Assembly: GCF_027944115.1 (NCBI RefSeq)
Contig: NZ_JAPJZI010000001.1
Coordinates: 1,798,001-1,862,000 of the forward strand
Direction: 5' to 3'
Length of the DNA: 64,000 nucleotides
Source of the DNA: Hoeflea prorocentri
GTDB lineage: Bacteria; Pseudomonadota; Alphaproteobacteria; Rhizobiales; Rhizobiaceae
Shown here: piece by piece, positions 44,594-52,458 of the stretch
Layout: each line of letters opens with the position of its first letter
How positions within the stretch are numbered: the first letter of the stretch is position 1
The notes under the pieces: generated by a model
Seen by the model: only the letters and a program-made list of their open reading frames with translations
The model's database searches: none
What the model was told of the DNA's origin: nothing
Made by a program: the position numbers and the translations under genes

Positions 44594-45631
44594 ATGACAT
44601 TACCCAAAGAGACGTTCGCATTGGTGCAAAAGCATGACGGCTACTCGGGAACGTCCGAAGGTCCGCACATTGAAAGCCTGGACCTTTATCTGGAACCTGC
44701 AACCATAGCGTTGCCCGAACTTGCGGACGGTCAGGTGCTCATCCGCATGGCCATGGCATCGATCAATCCGTCCGATCTTCATTATATCAAGGGCGAGTAC
44801 GGACACCCCCGGGTGAAGGGCGCTGCGGCGGGCTTTGAAGGCGTTGGCGAAGTGGTTGCCGGGAACGGTGACTATGCGACCTCACTGGTGGGCAAGCGTG
44901 TTGCGTTTACGGTCGATCCGGCAGGATCCGGAACATGGGCCGATTATGCAATCACCTCTGCCAAAGTCTGCATTCCGGTGCGTGACGACATGCGCGATGA
45001 GGATGCGGCGGGCCATGTCGTCAATCCGCTTACGGCGATGGCTATGTTCGACATTGTCCGCGCATCGCAAACCGGCAGTTTTATACTGACCGCCGCCAAC
45101 AGCCAGCTGTGCAAACTGCTTACCGCGCTCGGACGCGATCATGATATTGCGCCGATCGCGATCGTGCGCAAGCAGGAGCAGGAAGAGCATTTGCGGGAAC
45201 TTGGCGCGAAACATGTGCTCAACAGTTCCAGCGACGGTTTTGCAGAAGAGCTCAAGAACATCATAAGGTCCGAAAAACCAAGGGTGATGCTGGATGCGGT
45301 CGCCAATCAGACGTCTTCCGACATCTTCACCGCCATGCCGAACCGGGCACGCTGGGTGGTCTACGGCAAGCTCGACCCGACGCCGCCGGTGTTGAATGAG
45401 ATGGGACAGTTCATCTTCATGGAAAAGCGTGTGGAGGGGTTCTGGCTGACGCGGTGGTTCATGAACACCCCGCTCGACGAGCAAATCCGGATTATCGGCG
45501 AAGTACAGGAACGTTTTGTGTCAGGTAAGTGGCAAACGGAAGTCGGCGCCAAGATAGGTCTCAAGGACGCCATGTCCGATCTGGCCGGCGCACTACAAAA
45601 TGCCAATGGAAAGGTCATGCTGGTTCCGTAG
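44594..45631 (+). CDS. Zinc-free medium-chain dehydrogenase/reductase (enoyl-reductase-like)
   Basis: 345 residues. N-terminal MDR domain with MASINPSDLHYIKGEYGHPR and AAAGFEGVGEVVAG, similar in layout to mitochondrial-type 2-enoyl thioester reductases. The cofactor domain is degenerate: FILTAANSQLCKLLTALGRD replaces the usual glycine-rich loop, and IAIVRKQEQEEHLRELGA follows. No zinc ligands are seen. The ATG at 44594 has AAGGAG eight bases upstream. Role likely in the same acyl pathway, for example saturating a branched or conjugated enoyl-CoA; unproven. Confidence 0.75.
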   Translation: MTLPKETFALVQKHDGYSGTSEGPHIESLDLYLEPATIALPELADGQVLIRMAMASINPSDLHYIKGEYGHPRVKGAAAGFEGVGEVVAGNGDYATSLVGKRVAFTVDPAGSGTWADYAITSAKVCIPVRDDMRDEDAAGHVVNPLTAMAMFDIVRASQTGSFILTAANSQLCKLLTALGRDHDIAPIAIVRKQEQEEHLRELGAKHVLNSSSDGFAEELKNIIRSEKPRVMLDAVANQTSSDIFTAMPNRARWVVYGKLDPTPPVLNEMGQFIFMEKRVEGFWLTRWFMNTPLDEQIRIIGEVQERFVSGKWQTEVGAKIGLKDAMSDLAGALQNANGKVMLVP

Positions 45632-45652
45632 ATTTACAGTGGAAACGCAGGC

Positions 45653-45668
45653 ATGCGCAGCAGCGCAT
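45653..45668 (+). repeat. Intra-operon hairpin before livH-type gene
   Basis: ATGCGC (45653-45658) and GCGCAT (45663-45668) are perfect inverted arms with loop AGCA, in the 78-base gap between the reductase and permease genes. No T run follows, so it is more likely an mRNA stabiliser or processing site than a terminator. Confidence 0.35.
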
Positions 45669-45709
45669 AACGGATCGAGCGTCAACTCGGGCTTTGGGAG
45701 GGCCATTGA

Positions 45710-46585
45710 GTGGATATATTGCAACTGATTGTTAGCGGGTTGGCCAATGGGTGCGTTTATGGCCTGATCGCTCTTGGGTTCGTGTTGATCTACAAGGCGA
45801 CAGAGTCAGTGAATTTCGCGCAGGGCGACTTCATGATGCTGGGCGCCTTTATCACACTCGGCTTTACCAACGCCCATTATATGGACCTGCCCTTCTGGCT
45901 GTCGGTTCTCCTGGCCATTTCGATCATGGGCGTGCTCGGCTATCTGCTGGACTTTGTCATATTGCGCAGAATGTTCGGCCAGTCGCAGGTTGCCGTCGTG
46001 ATCCTGACCATCGCGCTGGGTTTTGTCATCCGCTTTATCGCCGGCGCCATCTGGGGCCACGAACCGCAATCGCTGGAATCGCCTATTGCCGGCAGTGAAT
46101 TGCGATTTGGCGGTCTTGTACTGGGCCTCGATGAGGTATGGGTGATCATCATCACACTCCTGCTGACGGGCGTGCTCTACCTGTTCTTTGCCCGGACCAA
46201 GCTTGGCGTTGCCATGCAGGCCTCGTCGCAAAACCAGCTTGCCGCCTACTACATGGGTATTCCGGTCAAGCGCATACATTCGCTGATCTGGGGCCTTTCC
46301 GGCATTGTCGCGACAATTGCCGGCATCCTCTTTGCGTCCAAGGGATCGATTGATCCGGCTGCCGGCCTTCTGGGCATCAAAGCGTTTGCGGCCGCAGTGA
46401 TTGGCGGCTTCGGCAGCCTGCCCGGTGCGCTTCTTGGAGGCATTATTATCGGTCTGGTTGAACCGTTTGCCGCCAGATACATGCCTGCCGGCTATTCGCA
46501 GATTTTCCCTTATCTGATCCTGATTGTGATGCTGGTGGTAAGGCCGCATGGCATCCTCTCCCAGATCCAGACAAAAAAAGTGTGA
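45710..46585 (+). CDS. LivH-type ABC transporter permease
   Basis: Inner-membrane permease of 291 residues of the branched-chain-amino-acid (HAAT) class. It starts ILQLIVSGLANGCVYGLIAL, followed by GFVLIYKATESVNFAQGDFM, the family hallmark. The late segment is AFAAAVIGGFGSLPGALLGG near residue 225. GTG at 45710 with GGGAGG nine bases upstream is the start. Within this operon the cargo is more likely a carboxylic acid than an amino acid. Confidence 0.92.
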   Translation: MDILQLIVSGLANGCVYGLIALGFVLIYKATESVNFAQGDFMMLGAFITLGFTNAHYMDLPFWLSVLLAISIMGVLGYLLDFVILRRMFGQSQVAVVILTIALGFVIRFIAGAIWGHEPQSLESPIAGSELRFGGLVLGLDEVWVIIITLLLTGVLYLFFARTKLGVAMQASSQNQLAAYYMGIPVKRIHSLIWGLSGIVATIAGILFASKGSIDPAAGLLGIKAFAAAVIGGFGSLPGALLGGIIIGLVEPFAARYMPAGYSQIFPYLILIVMLVVRPHGILSQIQTKKV

Positions 46586-46594
46586 GGGCTGGCG

Positions 46595-47695
46595 ATGCGC
46601 ACCGTTTTCAAGACCTCATACGACGCCGATATCCGGCTGTTCAAACACAATGCCCAAGCCTTCTGGTATCTGTTGCTGTTTGCGATTGCGATAGGCCTGC
46701 CGTTCCTCGTGAATGATTTCTTGATCGGGGAAGCCACACTTGTCCTGATCTGGGCGATCTGTGGCATGGGGCTTATGATCCTCGTGGGACAGACAGGACA
46801 GGCAAGCCTCGGCCATGCCGCATTTATGGCCATTGGCGCCTATTCCAACGTGCTCTATCAGGAGCATTTTTCGATGCCGTTCCTGTTGTCGTTTCCCCTC
46901 TCGGGGCTGACAGCGGGCGTGGCTGGAGCCCTGATCGCACTGCCCACGACACGCCTGCACGGTATCTATCTGGCCATTGCAACACTCGCCATCTCGGTTC
47001 TGGCCGAGGATTTGATCGTCATTCTGGAACCCATTACCGGTGGTGTGGCAGGTCTTTTTGCTCCGGATATTCAGATCTTCGGTTTCACCTTCAACCGCTA
47101 TGGCAATCCGGTGGAGCTCTATTGGCTTGTGCTGGCGATCACATTTGTCATCGTCTATCTCTACCGCAACCTGTTACGGTCACCGCTCGGCCGGTCTTTC
47201 GCCGCCGTGCGTGATTCGGAGGTTTCGGCAAAGGCCATGGGCGTAAACGTCGCCCGCACAAAAATGCTGGCATTTGCGGTTTCCTGCACGATCACCGGGC
47301 TCGGCGGCGCGCTCATGGGGCATTTTGCAACGGTGTTCACCCATGAGACCTTCAACCTGATCATGTCGATCACCTTGCTGCTGATCATTGTCGTCGGCGG
47401 GCTTGGCACCATTCACGGTGCATTCTTCGGGGCAATCGTGTTTGTGCTGCTACCGCTTTTGATCTCTTTCACAAGGGACGGGATCGCTTCGTTGACAGGA
47501 GCCAGCTCAATTACAATTCCCGGCCTGGAACAGGGAATCTTCGGCGCTATCCTCATCGGCTTCATTCTGTTTGAGCCGATGGGCATCTACGGCCGCTGGT
47601 TCAAGATCCGCACCTATTTCGAGCTGTTTCCCTTCTATCGGAAGGACATGTTCCGCCGCCAGAAGAGTTACCTGAAGACGGAGCGCACACGATGA
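46595..47695 (+). CDS. LivM-type ABC transporter permease
   Basis: Second permease, 366 residues. Family marks: LIWAICGMGLMILVGQTGQA, SLGHAAFMAIGAYSNVL near residue 72, LPTTRLHGIYLAIATLAISV, and RDSEVSAKAMGVNVARTKML, the loop that meets the ATPase. It ends with a basic tail (FRRQKSYLKTERTR). Nine bases after livH; it overlaps the ATPase gene by 4 bases. Confidence 0.92.
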   Translation: MRTVFKTSYDADIRLFKHNAQAFWYLLLFAIAIGLPFLVNDFLIGEATLVLIWAICGMGLMILVGQTGQASLGHAAFMAIGAYSNVLYQEHFSMPFLLSFPLSGLTAGVAGALIALPTTRLHGIYLAIATLAISVLAEDLIVILEPITGGVAGLFAPDIQIFGFTFNRYGNPVELYWLVLAITFVIVYLYRNLLRSPLGRSFAAVRDSEVSAKAMGVNVARTKMLAFAVSCTITGLGGALMGHFATVFTHETFNLIMSITLLLIIVVGGLGTIHGAFFGAIVFVLLPLLISFTRDGIASLTGASSITIPGLEQGIFGAILIGFILFEPMGIYGRWFKIRTYFELFPFYRKDMFRRQKSYLKTERTR

Positions 47696-48477
47696 GCCTA
47701 TTGGAACTCACCAATGTCACGCTGCGTTTCGGCGGCCTTGTCGCGGTTAATGACGTATCCTTCAATGTCGAAGAAGGCGAAGTCTTTGCTCTGGTCGGAC
47801 CCAATGGGGCCGGCAAGTCGACGATCTTCAACATGATCTCACGGTTCTATACACCGGCGGAAGGCGATATCTTCTATCAGGGCAAGAGTATCCTGGACCG
47901 CGAAGCGCACGAGATTCCGCAACTTGGCATCGCGCGCACCTTCCAGAATATCGAGCTGTTCGAACAGGCTTCGGTTCTGCAAAACCTTCTGGTCGGCCGC
48001 CACACGCATCGCCGGTCCAACTTTCTCACCGACATGATTTTCACACCCTTCGTGCGCGAGGAAGAACGCAGACACCGCGAAGCGGTCGAGCATGTCATCG
48101 AGTTTCTCGACCTTCAGGCCTATCGCGAAAAGATGATTTCCGGGCTGCCTTACGGCGTGCGCAAGGTTGTGGAGATGGGCCGTGCGCTGGCCATCAAACC
48201 CAAGCTGCTGCTGCTGGATGAACCTGCTTCCGGGCTGTCCGTTGAAGAAACGCAGGACGTTGCCTTCTGGATCGAGGACATCAAGAAGGTGATGGGCATT
48301 ACCGTACTCATGGTTGAGCATGACATGCATCTGGTCGGTGCGGTGTCCGACCGGGTCATGGCGCTGGCGGACGGACGCATGCTCGCCATCGGAACGCCGC
48401 AGGAAGTTCAAAACGATCCGGCTGTCATTGAGGCATATCTTGGTTCCGATGACACAGACAGTGGAGAAGCCGCATGA
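47692..48477 (+). CDS. LivG-type ABC ATPase
   Basis: ATP-binding subunit of 261 residues. Walker A GPNGAGKSTIFNMI near residue 42, Q-loop region GIARTFQNIELFEQASVLQN, the degenerate family signature SGLPYGVRKVVEMGRALAIK, Walker B LLLLDEPASGLS and switch histidine VEHDMHLV. It ends in the LivG-type IGTPQEVQNDPAVIEAYLG. Overlaps both neighbours by 4 bases. Confidence 0.93.
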   Translation: MSLLELTNVTLRFGGLVAVNDVSFNVEEGEVFALVGPNGAGKSTIFNMISRFYTPAEGDIFYQGKSILDREAHEIPQLGIARTFQNIELFEQASVLQNLLVGRHTHRRSNFLTDMIFTPFVREEERRHREAVEHVIEFLDLQAYREKMISGLPYGVRKVVEMGRALAIKPKLLLLDEPASGLSVEETQDVAFWIEDIKKVMGITVLMVEHDMHLVGAVSDRVMALADGRMLAIGTPQEVQNDPAVIEAYLGSDDTDSGEAA

Positions 48478-49259
48478 GTGACAACACAAATGCTCCGCTG
48501 CTCCGGGTCGACAATCTTGAGAGTTTCTATGGCCCGATCATGGCTATTCGGGGTGTGAGCCTGGAGGTCAAGGAGGGGCAGATCGTCACCGTTCTCGGAG
48601 CCAATGGTGCGGGCAAGACCACATTGCTAAAGACCATATCCGGCGTTATGGACCCGGAAAAGGGCACCGTCGCCCTGCAAGGGGACGAGATCCAGGGCAG
48701 CGCGCCGGATGCCGTGGTCCATCGGGGTGTCGTTCATGTGCCGGAAGGCCGTGAAATCTTCCCCATCCTGACCGTCGAAGAAAATCTGAAAATGGGTGCC
48801 TATACGCGTTCCGATCATGAAGCGATCGCCTCTGATATGGAACTGGTCTACACTTATTTTCCGATCCTGAGGGAGCGCCGGTTGCAAGAGGCAGGCACGC
48901 TTTCGGGCGGCCAACAGCAGATGCTCGCCATCGGCCGCGGCCTGATGGCCAAACCGCGCATCATGCTTCTGGACGAGCCGAGCCTCGGCCTCAGTCCTCT
49001 GCTCGTGAAAGAGATCTTCACCATCATTAGCAGGCTCAACCGGGAGCAGAATGTGACAATGATGCTGGTAGAACAGAATGCAAAGGTGGCGCTTGATGTG
49101 GCACACTATGGCTATGTGATGGAACTCGGACGTATCGTGATGAGCGGCGAGGCTGAAAAACTTCAACAATCGAAGGATATTCAAGAGTTCTATCTGGGTG
49201 CACAACAGGACACGCAGCGCGGACAGCGACGCTGGAAGCAACGCAAAACCTGGCGCTGA
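48474..49259 (+). CDS. LivF-type ABC ATPase
   Basis: Second ATPase, 261 residues. Walker A GANGAGKTTLLKTI near residue 43, VPEGREIFPILTVEENLKMG, signature LSGGQQQMLAIGRGL, Walker B IMLLDEPSLGLSP and the histidine-loop equivalent MLVEQNAKVAL. It has an unusual basic tail after the normal LivF end (DTQRGQRRWKQRKTWR), possibly a few codons gained by loss of an earlier stop. It is 20 bases before the ligase gene. Confidence 0.92.
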   Translation: MSDNTNAPLLRVDNLESFYGPIMAIRGVSLEVKEGQIVTVLGANGAGKTTLLKTISGVMDPEKGTVALQGDEIQGSAPDAVVHRGVVHVPEGREIFPILTVEENLKMGAYTRSDHEAIASDMELVYTYFPILRERRLQEAGTLSGGQQQMLAIGRGLMAKPRIMLLDEPSLGLSPLLVKEIFTIISRLNREQNVTMMLVEQNAKVALDVAHYGYVMELGRIVMSGEAEKLQQSKDIQEFYLGAQQDTQRGQRRWKQRKTWR

Positions 49260-49279
49260 CATGAAGGGAGGAGGATCAC

Positions 49280-51169
49280 ATGGGCAATATGGAAACCATT
49301 CCACCGCAGACGCGGGTCAATGGCATCAGCGTCAACAGCGACCTCCACCAAGGTCCCTATTTTATCGACGGCTGCGACACGATGGCCAAGCTCTTCCTGC
49401 AGCGGTGCAAGGCGCTGGGCGAACGCATATCGCATCGTGAGAAGGAATACGGCATCTGGCTTTCCTATTCGTGGAACGATTACCTCGAACATGCCCGTCT
49501 GATCGGACTTGGCCTGATTGCTCTGGGGCTGAAACGAGGTGAAGCGGTCTCCATTCTTTCGGAAGACAACAAGGAGTGGGTCTATACGGACCTCGCCGTA
49601 CAGTGCGTCGGTGGCATCTCATCGGGCGTTTACACCACGGATTCATCCAGTCAGCTTGCCTATCTGGTCAATGATTCCGACAGTCGCTTCCTGTTCGTCG
49701 AAAATGACGAACAGCTCGACAAGTTTCTGTCGGTGCGCGACGAGATGCCGGGTCTGACCAAGGTAATCGTCTTCGACCGGGAAGGATTGCACGACTATCA
49801 CGATGAGAGGGTCATCTTTATCGAGGAACTCTACGATATCGGGCGGGTGCATCTAAAGAAACACCCTGAACTGTTTGAAGAGGAAATCGCCAGATCGAAG
49901 CCGGAGGATATCTCGATCCTGGTTTACACGTCCGGTACAACCGGACCGCCCAAAGGCGCGATGATATCAAACAGCAACATCATGTACTCGCTTTCGGTCG
50001 GCGCTTATACCCTGCCCGCCCTGGAGACGGATGAACAGGTATGCTTTTTGCCACTTTGTCATATTCTTGAACGCTTTATCTCGGTTCTCTCACCTATTGC
50101 TTCGAAATCGACCGTCAATTTTGCGGAGAGCCCGGAAACGGTGTTCGACAATGTCAGGGAGGTCAGTCCGCACATCTTCACGGCCGTTCCCCGTGTCTGG
50201 GAGAAGATCTATTCCAGAATATCGATCATGGTTGGCGATGCGACGCCGCTTGGCCGTTGGGCCTATTCGCAGGCGCTTGCGGCGGGCATTGCCCGAGCCG
50301 AATGCCTTGAGGACGAAAAACCTGTTTCGCCACTGCTTCAGGCCCGTTACCGCTTCTGGGATGCTGTGGTGCTCAGAAATATCCGGCGCATGATCGGTCT
50401 TGATCGCCTGCGTCGCGGCACCACCGGTGCGGCCCCGATTTCGCCCGACCTATTACGCTGGTTCAAGGCCATCGGCGTCGACCTCTTCGAAGGCTATGGC
50501 ATGAGTGAGACCGCCGGCATTATTTCGCTCAATATGTACGGCAAGAACAAGATCGGCAGCGTCGGGCTCGTGGTGCCTGGTGGCCAGGTGCAGATCGGCG
50601 AAGGCGGGGAAATCCAGTACAAGGCCGGCAATGTGTTTGAAGGCTACTGGAAGAAGCCGGAGAAGACACAAGAGGCGATTTCCGAGGATGGATGGCTGAA
50701 GACCGGCGATGTCGGTCACGTCGACAATTCAGGTTACGTGCATATCACCGGGCGACTGAAAGACATCATCATCACCGCCGGCGGCAAGAACATCACGCCC
50801 GCGGAAATCGAGAACAAACTGAAGTTCTCGCCTTACATTTCCGACGCCGTGATCATTGGCGACAAGAGAAAGTTCCTGTCCTGTCTGATCATGATCGATC
50901 AGGAAAATGTCGAAAAATACGCGCAGGACAAACGTGTGCCGTTTGGCGATTTTGCCTCGCTATGCGCAACGGAAGAAGTCCAGGAACTCATCGGCAACGT
51001 CGTGCGGGAAGTCAATGACGAATTCGCCCGCGTTGAGCAGATCAAGGCATTCAGGCTTATCGATGTTTTGCTGACAGCCGAGGATGACGAGTTAACCGCC
51101 ACCATGAAACTCAAGCGCAGTTTCGTGGAGAAAAAACATAAAGCGCTGATAGAAGAAATGTACGCCTGA
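49280..51169 (+). CDS. AMP-forming acyl-CoA ligase (long-chain, COG1022 type)
   Basis: Activates a carboxylic acid to its CoA thioester through an acyl-adenylate, 629 residues. P-loop LVYTSGTTGPPKGAMISNSN near residue 214, FLPLCHILERFIS, GYGMSETAGIISLN near residue 405, adenylate motif WLKTGDVGHVD near residue 472 and GRLKDIIITAGGKNITPAEI near residue 490. The length and the YTSGTTGPPKGA / GGKNI context suit the eukaryote-like long-chain ligase group (FAA1-like). Its position inside the transporter genes, between the ATPase and the binding protein, implies activation of the imported acid. Confidence 0.92.
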   Translation: MGNMETIPPQTRVNGISVNSDLHQGPYFIDGCDTMAKLFLQRCKALGERISHREKEYGIWLSYSWNDYLEHARLIGLGLIALGLKRGEAVSILSEDNKEWVYTDLAVQCVGGISSGVYTTDSSSQLAYLVNDSDSRFLFVENDEQLDKFLSVRDEMPGLTKVIVFDREGLHDYHDERVIFIEELYDIGRVHLKKHPELFEEEIARSKPEDISILVYTSGTTGPPKGAMISNSNIMYSLSVGAYTLPALETDEQVCFLPLCHILERFISVLSPIASKSTVNFAESPETVFDNVREVSPHIFTAVPRVWEKIYSRISIMVGDATPLGRWAYSQALAAGIARAECLEDEKPVSPLLQARYRFWDAVVLRNIRRMIGLDRLRRGTTGAAPISPDLLRWFKAIGVDLFEGYGMSETAGIISLNMYGKNKIGSVGLVVPGGQVQIGEGGEIQYKAGNVFEGYWKKPEKTQEAISEDGWLKTGDVGHVDNSGYVHITGRLKDIIITAGGKNITPAEIENKLKFSPYISDAVIIGDKRKFLSCLIMIDQENVEKYAQDKRVPFGDFASLCATEEVQELIGNVVREVNDEFARVEQIKAFRLIDVLLTAEDDELTATMKLKRSFVEKKHKALIEEMYA

Positions 51170-51192
51170 ACCAGCTCTAGGAGGAGTAAGTT

Positions 51193-52353
51193 ATGAAAAA
51201 TCTGGTCAAATCCATGGCCTTTGCCCTGGCCATGTCTGTGGCTCTGCCACAGGCATTTGCCGAAACACAGGGTGTAACCGATACGGAAATCCTGATCGGT
51301 TCGAACAATGACCTGTCGGGAATTTTCGCTGCATTCGGCGCACCGGCAATCGCCGCGGCAAAACAGTATTTCGACCAGGTGAATGCCGCTGGGGGCGTGC
51401 ATGGAAGGCAGTTGCGGCTGATTGCCGAAGATCATGCCTACCAGATGCCCAAGGCCATGCAGAACATCAACAAGCTGATCAACTCCGACCAGGTGTTCGT
51501 CATGCTGCTTTCGCTTGGCACGCCGATGAATATCGCCAGTTTCCCGCTTCTGGAGCGCAAGGGCATTGCCAATATCGGACCGCTGAGCGCCGCAAGGCAG
51601 ATGGTCGAGCCTTTGGAGCCCTACAAGTTCGCCGGTTTCTCCTCGTATTACGATCAGATGAAAGCCGGTGTGAACTACCTGAAGGAAAACAACGACGCGA
51701 AAGTCGTTTGTGCCATGTATATTCCTTCGGACTTCGGCAAGGAGATTCAAGAGGGTGCCAAGGATGCCGCAGCAGACCTTGGACTTGAGTACAAGTCCGA
51801 GACAACCCATAAGCCTGATGAGCAGGATTTCGTGGGATCGCTGACCAAGCTGAAGGATGAAGGTTGCGACACGATCGCAACGGCCTTGGGTATCCGTCAA
51901 ACGATTACGGCACTTGCGACCGCCAAGAAAATCGGTTGGGACGATGTTGATTTCATCGGCTCTTCAGCCGCTTTTCACACGGCAGTGGCGAAAGTGCCGG
52001 GTGGGGTGACCGAGGGCTTTTATGCCGCGGCCGGTTGGCCTGACCTTGGCACACGGATGGATGATCCGCATGTCAAGAAATTTGTCGAGGATTATCAGGC
52101 CGAATTCGGTGAGTTCCCGGGTACGGGCGCGCTACTGGGACGCTCATCGGCCGAGGGCCTCGTCATGGCGCTTGAGGCGGCCGGCCCCGATCTGACATCT
52201 GAAAGCTTCCTGAAGGCCCAGGAAAGCCTTGATTACATCGACCCGATTACCGGCGTTCGAATCGACTACGGCCCGACCGACCACCAGGGCGGTGACGCGA
52301 TCATCATATCGCGTATTGACGGCGGCGACTGGAAGGTTGTCGGCGAACAGTAA
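51193..52353 (+). CDS. LivJ-type substrate-binding protein
   Basis: Periplasmic binding protein of 386 residues (Peripla_BP_6). Signal peptide MKNLVKSMAFALAMSVALPQ with cleavage near QAFA, then GVTDTEILIGSNNDLSGIFA, AAKQYFDQVNAAGGVHGRQL and YIPSDFGKEIQEGAKDAAAD. Longer family members of this type bind aromatic, aliphatic or dicarboxylic acids as well as amino acids. An AGGAGG-like site precedes the ATG. A strong hairpin follows the gene. Confidence 0.92.
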   Translation: MKNLVKSMAFALAMSVALPQAFAETQGVTDTEILIGSNNDLSGIFAAFGAPAIAAAKQYFDQVNAAGGVHGRQLRLIAEDHAYQMPKAMQNINKLINSDQVFVMLLSLGTPMNIASFPLLERKGIANIGPLSAARQMVEPLEPYKFAGFSSYYDQMKAGVNYLKENNDAKVVCAMYIPSDFGKEIQEGAKDAAADLGLEYKSETTHKPDEQDFVGSLTKLKDEGCDTIATALGIRQTITALATAKKIGWDDVDFIGSSAAFHTAVAKVPGGVTEGFYAAAGWPDLGTRMDDPHVKKFVEDYQAEFGEFPGTGALLGRSSAEGLVMALEAAGPDLTSESFLKAQESLDYIDPITGVRIDYGPTDHQGGDAIIISRIDGGDWKVVGEQ

Positions 52354-52373
52354 GGGCCTCAACAAACGAGCTC

Positions 52374-52397
52374 GCCCGGCGCCAATCCGCGCCGGGC
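52374..52397 (+). terminator. GC-rich hairpin after the binding-protein gene
   Basis: GCCCGGCGC (52374-52382) and GCGCCGGGC (52389-52397) are perfect 9-base arms with loop CAATCC. A moderately T-rich stretch (CACCTTTGTTCTTCTC) follows. It may be a partial terminator or a 3' stabiliser that lets the binding protein be made in excess over downstream enzymes. Confidence 0.6.
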
Positions 52398-52458
52398 GGC
52401 AACACCTTTGTTCTTCTCATTCATTGTCCTCACGAAAACCCACATCTGGTGAAAGTAC

